64,000 nt of DNA from the NCBI RefSeq assembly GCF_002761755.1, contig NZ_PEOG01000024.1:1-64000 (forward strand). Reading direction: 5' to 3'. Each line of letters begins with the position of its first letter. Within the stretch, counting starts at the first letter, position 1. Below, piece after piece: positions 27,020-35,394 of this stretch. The notes below the pieces were generated by a model that was not told the DNA's origin, did not search any database, and saw only the letters and a list, made by a program, of their open reading frames with translations. Source of the stretch: Roseateles chitinivorans. GTDB taxonomy: Bacteria > Pseudomonadota > Gammaproteobacteria > Burkholderiales > Burkholderiaceae_C. A program made the position numbers and the translations under genes.

Positions 27020-27808
27020 ATGACGGTCTCGAACTCCCCTTCCCCGGCACGGCGCAAGTTGCGCGCGCTGGCGCTGCTCGCCGCGCTCGGCGGCCTGGGC
27101 GCCGCCGCATGGGCGCAGCAAGGCGGCGGCGCGCCGGCCAGCGTGCCGCTGATCATTGGCCAGGGCGCAGGCGGCAACAGCTACTCGGTGCCGATCCAGA
27201 CGCTGCTGTTCTTCACCGCGCTGGGCTTCCTGCCCGCGGTGCTGCTGATGATGACCGGCTTCACCCGGATCGTGATCGTGCTGTCGCTGCTGCGCCAGGC
27301 CCTGGGCACCCAGGCAGCGCCGCCGAACCAGGTGATCGTCGGGCTGTCGCTGTTCCTGACCTTCTTCGTGATGAGCCCGACGCTGGACCGCGTCTATGCC
27401 GAAGCCTGGCAGCCCTATCAGAGCGGCCAGATCGGCTTCGAGGTGGCGCTGGACCGCGCGCAGGTGCCGATGCGGTCCTTCATGCTGAAGCAGACGCGCC
27501 AGTCCGATGTCGCGCTGTTCGCGCGGCTCGCCAAGCTCGAGCCGAATATCGCCCCCGAGAACGTGCCCTTCCGCGTGCTGGTCCCCGCCTTCGTCACCAG
27601 CGAGTTGAAGTCGGCGTTCCAGATCGCGTTCCTGATCTTCATCCCCTTCCTGGTGATCGACATGATCGTCTCCAGCGTGCTGATGAGCCTGGGGATGATG
27701 ATGCTGTCGCCGGTGCTGGTGTCGCTGCCCTTCAAGCTGATGCTGTTCGTGCTGGCGGACGGCTGGAACCTGCTGCTGGGCTCGCTGGCGGCCTCGTTCG
27801 CGCAATAG
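27020..27808 (+). CDS. fliP: Flagellar export gate protein FliP
   Basis: FliP is the main ring subunit of the export gate. The 262-residue protein has a cleavable-looking signal sequence (residues about 9-33, ending AAAWAQQ), then the FliP core: [35 protein letters not shown], the periplasmic part, and [42 protein letters not shown]. Start at MTVSNSP; an ATG 14 codons earlier would overlap fliO. Confidence 0.97.
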   Translation: MTVSNSPSPARRKLRALALLAALGGLGAAAWAQQGGGAPASVPLIIGQGAGGNSYSVPIQTLLFFTALGFLPAVLLMMTGFTRIVIVLSLLRQALGTQAAPPNQVIVGLSLFLTFFVMSPTLDRVYAEAWQPYQSGQIGFEVALDRAQVPMRSFMLKQTRQSDVALFARLAKLEPNIAPENVPFRVLVPAFVTSELKSAFQIAFLIFIPFLVIDMIVSSVLMSLGMMMLSPVLVSLPFKLMLFVLADGWNLLLGSLAASFAQ

Positions 27809-27837
27809 CGGCGATCCGAGATCCGGAGGACAAGGAC

Positions 27838-28107
27838 ATGGATGCTCAACAGGTCTTCACCATCGGCCAGCAGGGCCTATATGTGCTGCTGATGGTGGCG
27901 GCGCCGATCCTGCTGACGGTGCTGGCCGTCGGCGTGCTGGTGTCGGTGTTCCAGGCGGCGACGCAGATCAATGAATCGACGCTGTCCTTCGTGCCGAAGA
28001 TCGTCGCCGCGGTGCTGGTGCTGGCGATCGCCGGGCCCTGGATGATCACGACGCTGGTCGAATACATCCAGCGCACGCTGCAGAGCATCCCGCAGGCGCT
28101 GGGCTGA
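27838..28107 (+). CDS. fliQ: Flagellar export gate protein FliQ
   Basis: FliQ is a two-helix gate subunit of 89 residues, with membrane segments at about residues 16-40 and 52-75 (TLSFVPKIVAAVLVLAIAGPWM) and the usual FQAATQINESTL turn. A strong Shine-Dalgarno (CCGGAGGACAAGGAC) decides the start; the preceding fliP stop is 30 bp upstream. Confidence 0.96.
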   Translation: MDAQQVFTIGQQGLYVLLMVAAPILLTVLAVGVLVSVFQAATQINESTLSFVPKIVAAVLVLAIAGPWMITTLVEYIQRTLQSIPQALG

Positions 28108-28141
28108 GGCGCTCGCCGACGCGCGTACTTCGCCGTTCCCG

Positions 28142-28906
28142 ATGATCTCCTTCAGCGAAGCGCAGCTGCTGGCCTGGATCAATCCGATCCTGTGGCCCTT
28201 CATTCGCACGCTGGCGCTGTTCGCCGGCATGCCGGTCTTCAGCCAGCGCCAGGTGCCGACGCGGGTGCGCATCGGCCTGGCGCTGTTCATCGCGGTGGCG
28301 GCGCAGCCGTCGCTGCCGGCCATGCCGGTGATCCCGCTCGACTCGCTGCCGCAGCTGCTGACGGTGGTGGCGCAGCAGTTGCTGATCGGCCTGGCGATGG
28401 GCTTCGCGGTGCGGGTGGTCTTCGCCGCGCTGGAATTCGCCGGGGAGCTGATCGGGCTGCAGATGGGGCTGAACTTCGCCGGCTTCTTCGACCCCTCGAC
28501 CGGCTCGCAGGGCACGTCCTCGTCGCGATTCCTGGGCTCGATGGTCGCGTTCCTGTTCGTGGCGATCAACGGGCACCTGATGCTGATCAATTCGCTGGTG
28601 GAGAGCTTCCAGGCGTTCCCGGTCGGCGAGGAACCGTTCCGCTTCCTGCGCGTGGCGCAGCCCCAGGTATGGGGCGCGGAGATCTTCCGCATGGGCCTGT
28701 GGATCGCGCTGCCGCTGATCACGATGCTGATGTTCGTGAACCTGGTGCTGGGCATCATCTCGCGGGTGGCACCGCAGCTGAACGTGTTCTCGGTGGGTTT
28801 CCCGCTGACGGTCAGCATCGGCCTGGTCGGGCTGGTGGCGACGCTGCCGCTGATGCATCAGCCGTTCATGGTCGCGCTGGAGCGGATGCTGGCGGCGTTC
28901 AATTGA
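28142..28906 (+). CDS. fliR: Flagellar export gate protein FliR
   Basis: FliR completes the FliPQR gate. The 254-residue protein has about six hydrophobic segments and the conserved ELIGLQMGLNFAGFFDPSTG stretch. It is the last flagellar gene of the operon; flhB, which is often fused or adjacent, is here about 27 kb away in the minus-strand block. Confidence 0.97.
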   Translation: MISFSEAQLLAWINPILWPFIRTLALFAGMPVFSQRQVPTRVRIGLALFIAVAAQPSLPAMPVIPLDSLPQLLTVVAQQLLIGLAMGFAVRVVFAALEFAGELIGLQMGLNFAGFFDPSTGSQGTSSSRFLGSMVAFLFVAINGHLMLINSLVESFQAFPVGEEPFRFLRVAQPQVWGAEIFRMGLWIALPLITMLMFVNLVLGIISRVAPQLNVFSVGFPLTVSIGLVGLVATLPLMHQPFMVALERMLAAFN

Positions 28907-28917
28907 TCCGCCCTTCC

Positions 28918-28940
28918 GGGGCGCCTCCTTCGAGGGCCCC
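28918..28940 (+). terminator. Possible terminator of the fli operon
   Basis: GGGGCGCCTC and GAGGGCCCC pair with one bulged base; the tail (ACTTCTTGCTTGTC) is only moderately T-rich. Confidence 0.4.
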
Positions 28941-29030
28941 ACTTCTTGCTTGTCATCCCCCCGTTTTCGACTTGTCCGAGTCATGACGCACGCCGGGCGT
29001 GTTTCGAGAATGGCCGCCTTCTCAACGACT

Positions 29031-29046
29031 GGCGGATCGATCCGCC
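29031..29046. promoter_or_regulatory. 16-bp perfect palindrome before HEPN cassette
   Basis: GGCGGATCGATCCGCC is a perfect palindrome ending 12 bases before the first start codon of the cassette, just upstream of its Shine-Dalgarno AAGGAAGG. A smaller palindrome (CACGCC-G-GGCGTG, 28989-29001) lies 30 bp further up. The position fits an autoregulatory operator; the binder is unknown. Confidence 0.45.
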
Positions 29047-29058
29047 CAAGGAAGGCTC

Positions 29059-29577
29059 ATGTTGACCATGCAAGAGCGACCCGTGCCCGCTGAGGCCGGG
29101 CCCACCCTGAAGGTGCCGGAAGGTTGCTGGGTGTACGAGGACGACTGGACCCGATGGCCCAGCTCGATCTATGAATGCAATCCCAACGAGTGGCCGTACA
29201 ACCTCGAGGCGCCGAAGGGCACCCCGACGTTTCACGAGATCATCGGATGGTTCCTCGGACGGCGTCCGCAGATCTCGCCACCGGACCTCTCCGCGCTCCT
29301 GTCCGGCATCGAGCAGTGCGCGGCCGACAAGACGCTCACCGCTCAGGTGGAGATGGATCCAGAGTCCGGCGACTATCAGCTGCGACTCGCGCTCTACGCA
29401 TGCCCGCGGCGCAAAGGTCACCTGCTTGCCCCCATGCTGGAGCAGATCTGGTCCGTCGACGGACTGGGGCCGGTGCGCGACGCGCTCTTTCCCTACGTTC
29501 GGCTGGTCGCGGAGGACGGCAACTTTCCACCCCTGCCGGACTCCGAGGAAGGAGCGCCCGATGATCTTTCAGCCTGA
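29059..29577 (+). CDS. Unknown protein, partner of HEPN gene
   Basis: The 172-residue product is not a family I recognise. It is acidic, rich in Trp and Pro in the first third (WVYEDDWTRWPSSIYE), has no signal peptide or membrane segment, and contains two cysteines at CACPRRK-like position (YACPRRKGH). The ATG at 29059 has AAGGAAGG directly upstream; an in-frame start 20 codons earlier is less likely. Its end overlaps the start of the HEPN gene by 17 bases, so the two are one translational unit. An antitoxin or immunity role is inferred only from this arrangement. Confidence 0.7.
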   Translation: MLTMQERPVPAEAGPTLKVPEGCWVYEDDWTRWPSSIYECNPNEWPYNLEAPKGTPTFHEIIGWFLGRRPQISPPDLSALLSGIEQCAADKTLTAQVEMDPESGDYQLRLALYACPRRKGHLLAPMLEQIWSVDGLGPVRDALFPYVRLVAEDGNFPPLPDSEEGAPDDLSA

Positions 29578-29926
29578 AGCCCTTCTGAAGCTCGCCGACG
29601 AACTCGCGCTGCGCCCCGACGAGGCCAGTCTGCGGAGCGCAGCGTCTCGCGCCTACTACGCCGTGTTCCTGATCGGCCGGGCCATTGCCAACATTCACTC
29701 CCGATCGCCGGATGTGCATGCGAAGACACAGGATCACTTTCACCAGATCGGCTGCAAGTCGATCGCCGATCTGCTGGGAGAACTTCGACAACGGCGCAAT
29801 GCGGCGGACTATCGCGTCCACCGCCGGTTCACGCGAGAACAGGCGTTCGTCGCATTGGCGGACGCGCATGAAGCACATCGGGCCCTGCAGTCGCTTCCAG
29901 CCACCCGGCGACCAGCCCGCCCCTGA
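29561..29926 (+). CDS. HEPN-domain (UPF0332-like) protein
   Basis: The 121-residue protein has the helical layout of the HEPN/UPF0332 family: SAASRAYYAVFLIGRA in the first half and LRQRRNAADYRVHRRFT in the second, the R-N-x-ADY motif being typical of this family; an alanine-rich helix with ALADAHEAHRAL closes it. HEPN proteins are often RNases acting as toxins, usually paired with a nucleotidyltransferase antitoxin; here the partner is an unknown protein instead. Shine-Dalgarno AGGAAGGAG lies seven bases upstream. Confidence 0.8.
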   Translation: MIFQPEALLKLADELALRPDEASLRSAASRAYYAVFLIGRAIANIHSRSPDVHAKTQDHFHQIGCKSIADLLGELRQRRNAADYRVHRRFTREQAFVALADAHEAHRALQSLPATRRPARP

Positions 29927-29979
29927 TGCCCGCCGGGCCAAGCCGGCCGATGCTTCCCAGCACCGACCGGCGCGTCAGG

Positions 29980-31296
29980 TCACAGCTCGCGCAGCGCCGT
30001 CGTCACCGGCACGCTCGCGGCGCGCACCGCCGGGAACAGCCCGCCGATGAAACCGATGGCCAAGGCCCACTTCAGGCCTTCCCACAACAGCTGCCCCGAT
30101 ACCCGCAGCTCGAAGCTCAGCTTCCCGACTGAACCCGCCGCCATCGTCGACGCCGCATGGCCGTTGAACAGCAGGTAGGCAATCCCGCCGCCGATCAATC
30201 CGCCCAGCGCCGCCAGCAGCATCGTCTCCAGCATCACCGCCACCACCACCGGCAAGCCGGGGAAGCCGATCGCGCGCAGCGTGGCGATCTCGCGGGCGCG
30301 CGTGGCGACCGCCGCGAACATGGTGTTCAGCGCACCAAACACCGCGCCCACCGCCATGATGCTGCCCACCACGATGCCGATGATCCGCAGGATCTTCGTC
30401 ATCTGCTCCGACTGCTTGGCGAAGAAGGCCAGCGTCGTCGTCGCATCCACCTTCAGCTGCGGATTGGCCTCCAGCGCGGCCTTGAAGTCCTTGAACGCCG
30501 CCGCATCGGTCAGCTTCACCGTCACCGAATTGCGGCTCGCGCCGCGGCGGTAGGTCTCGGCCACCACCGGCGCATCGGCCCACAGTTCCGACTCCATCGA
30601 GTCGCCCGACGCGAACACGCCGGTCACCGTCCACATCTGGCTGCCCAGCCGCAGTTGCTTGCCCGGTTCCAGGCCCTCGAACTGCCGCGCCGCGCCCTGC
30701 CCGACGATCAACTCCTTGAGTCCGGGCTGGAACTTGCGCCCGCTGATGATCTTGACCTGCGGCCGCACCGCGAAGGCTTCGTCGCCCACGCCGCGCATCT
30801 GCACGCTGCCTTCTTCGTCCGTCTTGGTGCCCTTGACCGGCAGGTTGGCCGCGACCACCGTCTCGGCCGACACCAGCGGCTCGCCCTTGGCGCTCTTGGC
30901 CACGCCCGGCGCCTGCGCGATCTGCGTGATGTCGTCGCGCGACATCACCGACGCCACCTCGGCCGCCGAGGCGCCGCGCAGCACGATCGCCGTGTCCTCG
31001 CTGCCGGACTTGCGCAAGGTCTCGGCATAGCCTTCGGCCATCGCCAGCAGCGCCACCAGCACGCCGACGACGCCGGCGATGCCCACGACGATCACCGCCG
31101 ACGAGCCCAGCCGCTGCGGCAGCGTGCTCACGCCGACGCTGGTCACCGATCGCGCCTGCGCGCCCCGCCGCGTCAGCAGCATCCACAGCGCCAGCAGCAC
31201 GGCCAGCGCCAGGGCGCCGAACCACGGCAGCATCACCCACGCGGCCAGCACCAAGGCCAGCAGCAGCACCAGTCCCAGGTTCTTCAGGAATTTCAT
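29980..31296 (-). CDS. ABC transporter permease, FtsX/MacB type (second)
   Basis: The 438-residue protein has two hydrophobic stretches near the N-terminus (about residues 5-42 and 68-90), a large extracytoplasmic MacB_PCD domain, and three C-terminal membrane segments of the FtsX domain (IGIVVGSIMAVGAVFGALNTMFAAV; ATLRAIGFPGLPVVVAV). The extra N-terminal hydrophobic pair is unusual for this family. Its start is two bases after the preceding permease stop, so it is the last gene of the adaptor-ATPase-permease-permease operon. Confidence 0.9.
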   Translation of the reverse strand: MKFLKNLGLVLLLALVLAAWVMLPWFGALALAVLLALWMLLTRRGAQARSVTSVGVSTLPQRLGSSAVIVVGIAGVVGVLVALLAMAEGYAETLRKSGSEDTAIVLRGASAAEVASVMSRDDITQIAQAPGVAKSAKGEPLVSAETVVAANLPVKGTKTDEEGSVQMRGVGDEAFAVRPQVKIISGRKFQPGLKELIVGQGAARQFEGLEPGKQLRLGSQMWTVTGVFASGDSMESELWADAPVVAETYRRGASRNSVTVKLTDAAAFKDFKAALEANPQLKVDATTTLAFFAKQSEQMTKILRIIGIVVGSIMAVGAVFGALNTMFAAVATRAREIATLRAIGFPGLPVVVAVMLETMLLAALGGLIGGGIAYLLFNGHAASTMAAGSVGKLSFELRVSGQLLWEGLKWALAIGFIGGLFPAVRAASVPVTTALREL

Positions 31297-31298
31297 GC

Positions 31299-32468
31299 TC
31301 AGGCCCTCCTCGCCAGCGCGTCGGTGATGTTCAGCCGCATCGCGTTGAGCGCCGGCAACGCGCCGACGATCACCCCGAACAGCACCATGAAGCCCACGCC
31401 CATGGCCCAGCTGTTCAGCCCGGCCGCCGGCAGGTTCAAGGAACCGCCGCTGCCCGCGCTGATGATCGGCCCCAGCACGCTGGCCAGTCCCAGGCCGATC
31501 ACACCGCCGATGACCAGCAGCAGGATGGACTCCGCCAGCACCATCGCCAGCACGCTGTGCCCCGAGAAGCCGATCGTCTTGAGCACCGCGATCTCGCTGG
31601 TGCGCTCGCGCACCGCCTGCATCATCGTGTTGCCCGACAGCAGCAGCAGCGTGAAGAACACCGCGCCCATGATCGAGCTGACGATGAGCCCGATGTCGGC
31701 GACCTGCTTCATCCACGAGGCCATCGCCGCCTGCTCGGTCTGGGTGCGGGTCTCATGGTCCGAGTTGGCCGAGATCGCGTCGATCGCCTTGGCCACCCGA
31801 TCCGCCTGATTCGCGTCGGCGACCCGCGTCACATACCAGCCGACCGATCCCTGGTTGTAGGGTGTCGTGTCGTCGAAGTACTTCCAGTTCAGCAGGAACA
31901 TCTGGTCGTACCAGCCGCCGGACTTCTTGTCCGCCGCGTGGATCAGGCCGACGATCTCGAACTGCCAGTTCTTGCTGCCGTTGCGGTCCGGAAAGATCGT
32001 CGACTGCAGCGGGATCTTGTCCCCGACCTTCCAGTTGAAGCGCCTGGCCAGGCCCTCGCCGACCAGCGCGCCGATGCGGGTCGAGGCGAAGGCCTGCTTG
32101 GCCTGATCGGTGACGACCATCTCCGGATAGGCGTCCAGGTAATTGGGCGCCACCGCGAAGCTGAAGACCTGGTTGTGCGGGTCCTGGTAGGCGCCGCCGA
32201 ACCAGTTCGCGTAGGTGACCATCTTGACGCCGTCCACCGCCTGGATGCGCTGGGTCAGCGCCATCGGCAGCGTCTGGATGAAGGACAGCCGCGAGCCGGT
32301 CTGCAGCCGCGACGCGCCATTGGCCGACTGGCCGGCCTGGTCGAACGAGGTGCGGACCGCGTCCAGCAGCCCGAACAGCAGGAACGCGGTGATGATGGAC
32401 ACCAGCGTCAGCACCGTCCGCAGCTTGCGCCGGAACAGCGCCGCCCAGATGAGATGAAGGTATTTCAT
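31299..32468 (-). CDS. ABC transporter permease, FtsX/MacB type (first)
   Basis: The 389-residue protein has an N-terminal membrane segment (about residues 20-38, TVLTLVSIITAFLLFGLLDA), a periplasmic MacB_PCD domain and three C-terminal FtsX-type membrane segments with the EIAVLKTIGFSG coupling sequence. The start MKYLHLIWAALFRRKLRT has AAGGGG five bases upstream. With its neighbour it would form a heterodimeric permease of the LolCE/MacB mechanotransmission type. Substrate unknown. Confidence 0.9.
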   Translation of the reverse strand: MKYLHLIWAALFRRKLRTVLTLVSIITAFLLFGLLDAVRTSFDQAGQSANGASRLQTGSRLSFIQTLPMALTQRIQAVDGVKMVTYANWFGGAYQDPHNQVFSFAVAPNYLDAYPEMVVTDQAKQAFASTRIGALVGEGLARRFNWKVGDKIPLQSTIFPDRNGSKNWQFEIVGLIHAADKKSGGWYDQMFLLNWKYFDDTTPYNQGSVGWYVTRVADANQADRVAKAIDAISANSDHETRTQTEQAAMASWMKQVADIGLIVSSIMGAVFFTLLLLSGNTMMQAVRERTSEIAVLKTIGFSGHSVLAMVLAESILLLVIGGVIGLGLASVLGPIISAGSGGSLNLPAAGLNSWAMGVGFMVLFGVIVGALPALNAMRLNITDALARRA

Positions 32469-32502
32469 GACGACCCCTTGTCGTTGCCGTGCCGCGGCGG
32501 GC

Positions 32503-33198
32503 TCAGGCCACCGCGTGGGCGACCTGCTCGACCAGCGTGCCCTTGTCCAGGTGCAGCGTCTGGCGCGCACGCTCGGCGGCCTTCGGGTCGTGGGTGACCA
32601 TCACGATGGTCTTGCCGTGGTCGCGGTTGAGCGCCTGGAGCAGCGCCAGCACGTCCTCGGCGGACTGGCGGTCCAGGTCGCCGGTCGGTTCGTCGCAGAC
32701 CAGCAGCGTCGGGTCGGACACGATCGCCCGGGCGATCGACACCCGCTGCTGCTGGCCGCCCGACAGCTCGGTCGGCTTGTGGCTGGCGCGGTCCGACAGG
32801 CCCACCAGCGCCAGCGCGATCGCGGCGCGCTTCTTGCGCTCCGCCGCCGACAGCTTGGTCAGCAGCAGCGGCAGCTCGACGTTGCGCTGGGCGGACAGGG
32901 TGGGCATCAGGTTGTAGAACTGGAACACGAAGCCGACCTTGGCCGCGCGCCACTTGGACAGCTTGGCGGCGCTGAGCTGGTCGATGCGCTCGCCGCCGAT
33001 GGCGATGCTGCCGCCGCTGGGCTGGTCCAGGCCACCGATCAGGTTCAGCAGCGTCGTCTTGCCGGAGCCCGACGGGCCCATCAACGCCAGGAAGTCGCCC
33101 TGGGCGACGTCCAGGTCGATGTGGTGCAGCACCTCCACCTTCTGCTTGCCGCGGGTGTAGACCTTGGACAGGTCACGGATCTCGATCAGGTTGCTCAC
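32503..33198 (-). CDS. ABC transporter ATPase, LolD/MacB type
   Basis: The 231-residue ATPase has Walker A GPSGSGKT, Q-loop QFYNLMP, signature LSGGQQQR, Walker B LLVCDEPTGDLD and the switch H in MVTHDPK, all typical of the LolD/MacB subgroup. It starts at a GTG (33198) with GAGGAG six bases upstream; the reading frame is open much further upstream through the adaptor gene, but that is a shadow. Powers the two permeases encoded next. Confidence 0.95.
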   Translation of the reverse strand: MSNLIEIRDLSKVYTRGKQKVEVLHHIDLDVAQGDFLALMGPSGSGKTTLLNLIGGLDQPSGGSIAIGGERIDQLSAAKLSKWRAAKVGFVFQFYNLMPTLSAQRNVELPLLLTKLSAAERKKRAAIALALVGLSDRASHKPTELSGGQQQRVSIARAIVSDPTLLVCDEPTGDLDRQSAEDVLALLQALNRDHGKTIVMVTHDPKAAERARQTLHLDKGTLVEQVAHAVA

Positions 33199-33233
33199 GG
33201 TGACTCCTCGCTTCAACGGTTCATGCACTTCGT

Positions 33234-34454
33234 TCACTTGGCGGCGGTCAGCTTGATCGCGCCACCATCCCGCAACTGCTCCGGCGGATTCAGCACCAGG
33301 GGCTCGCCGGCCTTCAGGCCCTCGAGCACCACCGCCTGATCGCCCACCGGCGTTCCCTGCTTCACCTTGCGCGCCGCGGCCTTCTGGCCGACGACGACGA
33401 ACACCACGTCCGCGCCGTCCCGCGTCACGACCGCGGACCGCGGCACCAGCACGCCCGGCGGCGGTGCGGCCTGCGCCTGGGTCTTGCCGGCGAGGAAGGA
33501 GACCCGCACGCCCATGTCGGGCACGACGCGCTGGTCCTTCTTCTCCAGCGCCACCCGCACCTTGACGGTCGCCTTGCCGCGATCCGCCGACGGCACCACC
33601 GCGATCACATGCGCGGGGATGCGCCAGTCGGGATAGGCATCCAGCACCGCCTCGGCCGGCATGTCGGACTTGACCTGGCCGATGTAGGCCTCGTTGACGT
33701 CGACGTCGACCTCCAGCGAATCCATGTCGACGATGGTGCCGACCCCGGTGCGGGTGAAGCCGCCGCCGGCGGACAGCGGCGAGACGATCTCGCCCACCTG
33801 CGCCGCCTTGGCGGTGATGACGCCGGAGAACGGCGCCTTGACCACCGTGTAGTCGAAGTTGACCTGCGCCTGCGCCGCCTGCGCGGCGGCGGCGTCGGCC
33901 TCGCGGCGGCGCGCCTCCAGCTGCGCCGCGGTCGCGGTCACCGCGGTGCGCGCCTGCTCGGCCAGTTGCCGGGTCGTCATGCCGCTCAGGGCCAGCTCGT
34001 CCTGGCGCCTGAGGTCGGACTGCGCCTGGACCAGCTGCGCCCGCGTCGCCTCGATGTTGGCCTGGGCGCTCTTGACGTTCGCCCGCGCCATGTCCAGCGC
34101 CGCGCGCAGCGCATGGTCCTCGAGCCGGGCCAGCACCTGGCCCTTCTGGACCTTGTCGCCCTCCTCGAACAGCACCTCGGTCAGCGTGCCGGTGATCTGC
34201 GTCGAGACGGTGGCCGCGCGCCGCGCCGTCACATAGCCGGTGGCCTGCAGCACCGCGTTGCCCCCCGCCCCGCCGCGCGCCTGCGCGTTCGCGGTCTGGA
34301 CCTCGGGCACCTGGGACTGCGTCCACCACCACCAGCCGCCAGCGCCCAGCAGCGCCAGCACGATCAGCACCGCCCCCAGGATCCAGACCCAGCGCGGCGG
34401 CCCGCCGTCATGGTCCTCTCGCTCGTTGCCCTGGATGCGCAGCTCTTTCAACAA
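33234..34454 (-). CDS. Membrane fusion protein (HlyD/MacA family)
   Basis: The 406-residue protein has one N-terminal membrane segment (about residues 22-45, with WWWW), a barrel-sandwich lipoyl motif split around a long coiled-coil (VLARLEDHALRAALDMARAN to VKAPFSGVITAKAAQVGE) and a C-terminal beta-barrel. It would link the ABC pump to an outer-membrane channel, none of which is encoded here. The start is a TTG at 34454 (or the one after it), chosen because a stop codon lies 11 codons upstream; the nearest purine-rich site is rather far, so the start is uncertain. Confidence 0.9.
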   Translation of the reverse strand: MLKELRIQGNEREDHDGGPPRWVWILGAVLIVLALLGAGGWWWWTQSQVPEVQTANAQARGGAGGNAVLQATGYVTARRAATVSTQITGTLTEVLFEEGDKVQKGQVLARLEDHALRAALDMARANVKSAQANIEATRAQLVQAQSDLRRQDELALSGMTTRQLAEQARTAVTATAAQLEARRREADAAAAQAAQAQVNFDYTVVKAPFSGVITAKAAQVGEIVSPLSAGGGFTRTGVGTIVDMDSLEVDVDVNEAYIGQVKSDMPAEAVLDAYPDWRIPAHVIAVVPSADRGKATVKVRVALEKKDQRVVPDMGVRVSFLAGKTQAQAAPPPGVLVPRSAVVTRDGADVVFVVVGQKAAARKVKQGTPVGDQAVVLEGLKAGEPLVLNPPEQLRDGGAIKLTAAK

Positions 34455-34649
34455 TGCGGTATCGATGACGGCCCCCTGTGTTCAATCCGGGGCGCATTCT
34501 CCGAGGCGCCCCCGCCTCGTCAAGACTCGCTTGCGATGAATGGCGGCTGGCGGGCGCGAATGTCCCCTGAAGACGACGAACGGGACGCGCCGGTTTCGAC
34601 GGGTGCGTCCGTCTTGGACTTCGGATCGCCAGGCGCGGGCTCTCCACGG

Positions 34650-34688
34650 GGCATGGGGGATCCCTCCTGGACCCCCAAGCCCCATGCC
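34650..34688. other. Nested hairpin in exporter-regulator gap
   Basis: GGCATGGGG and CCCCATGCC form a nine-pair stem with an inner GGGG / CCCC stem. It lies in the 292 bp between the response-regulator stop and the adaptor start (both minus strand) and may end transcription of the two-component genes, although no T-run follows. I see no gene in that gap. Confidence 0.4.
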
Positions 34689-34746
34689 GGCCCCACGCTC
34701 GCTCGTTGACTTCCCCCTATTTGGGCCACCGGGCGATGCGGGGGGA

Positions 34747-35394
34747 TCAGCTCTCGACCAGTCCGTTGCGGATGGCGTAGACGGTCAGCTCCGAGTTGTT
34801 GGACAGCGCCAGCTTCTCCAGGACCCGGGCACGGTAGACGCTGACGGTCTTGGGGCTGAGCATCAGCTCCTCGGCGATGTCGGACAGGCGCTTGCCCGAG
34901 GCGATCATCACCAGCGTCTGCAACTCGCGGTCCGACAGCTTCTGGTGGGCCTGCTCCGGCGCCGGCGCCGTCAGGCTCTCGACCAGCATCTGCGCGATCT
35001 CCGGCGTCACATACTTGCGACCCTGCGCCACCGTGCGCACCGCCTGCACCAGCAGCTGCGGGTCGCCGCCCTTGTTCACATAGCCGAAGGCGCCCGCGCG
35101 CAGCGCGCGGATCGCGTACTGGTCCTCGGGATACATCGACACGATCAGCACCCGCGTCGTGGTGCCCTCGTCCTTGAGCACATGCAGCACGTCCAGGCCG
35201 CTGCGGCCCGGCATGTTGATGTCCAGCACCAGCACGTCGCACTGCTTGTCGGCCGGCAGGGTGCGCATCAGGCTTCGCAGCTCGCCGTAGTCGCCGGCCT
35301 CGCCGACGACCTCGATGTCGGGCGCGTCGGACAGCGTGTCGCGGATGCCGCGGCGGATCAGCGCGTGGTCGTCGCAGAGGATGACTTTGATCAT
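34747..35394 (-). CDS. Response regulator, NarL/LuxR type
   Basis: The 215-residue protein has an N-terminal receiver (acidic pair Asp8/Asp9, phospho-acceptor Asp58 in LDINMPG, Lys109 region FGYVNKGG) and a C-terminal LuxR-type helix-turn-helix (about residues 150-210, LSDRELQTLVMIASGKRLSD and SPKTVSVYRARVLEKL). Its first codon overlaps the stop of the kinase gene (ATGA), so kinase and regulator form a pair. Targets unknown; the exporter genes directly downstream are candidates. Confidence 0.93.
   Translation of the reverse strand: MIKVILCDDHALIRRGIRDTLSDAPDIEVVGEAGDYGELRSLMRTLPADKQCDVLVLDINMPGRSGLDVLHVLKDEGTTTRVLIVSMYPEDQYAIRALRAGAFGYVNKGGDPQLLVQAVRTVAQGRKYVTPEIAQMLVESLTAPAPEQAHQKLSDRELQTLVMIASGKRLSDIAEELMLSPKTVSVYRARVLEKLALSNNSELTVYAIRNGLVES

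Noticed and set aside
34536..34709. A 57-codon plus-strand frame between the exporter and the kinase genes
   Set aside because: No Shine-Dalgarno, no recognisable family, and it includes the 34650-34688 hairpin.
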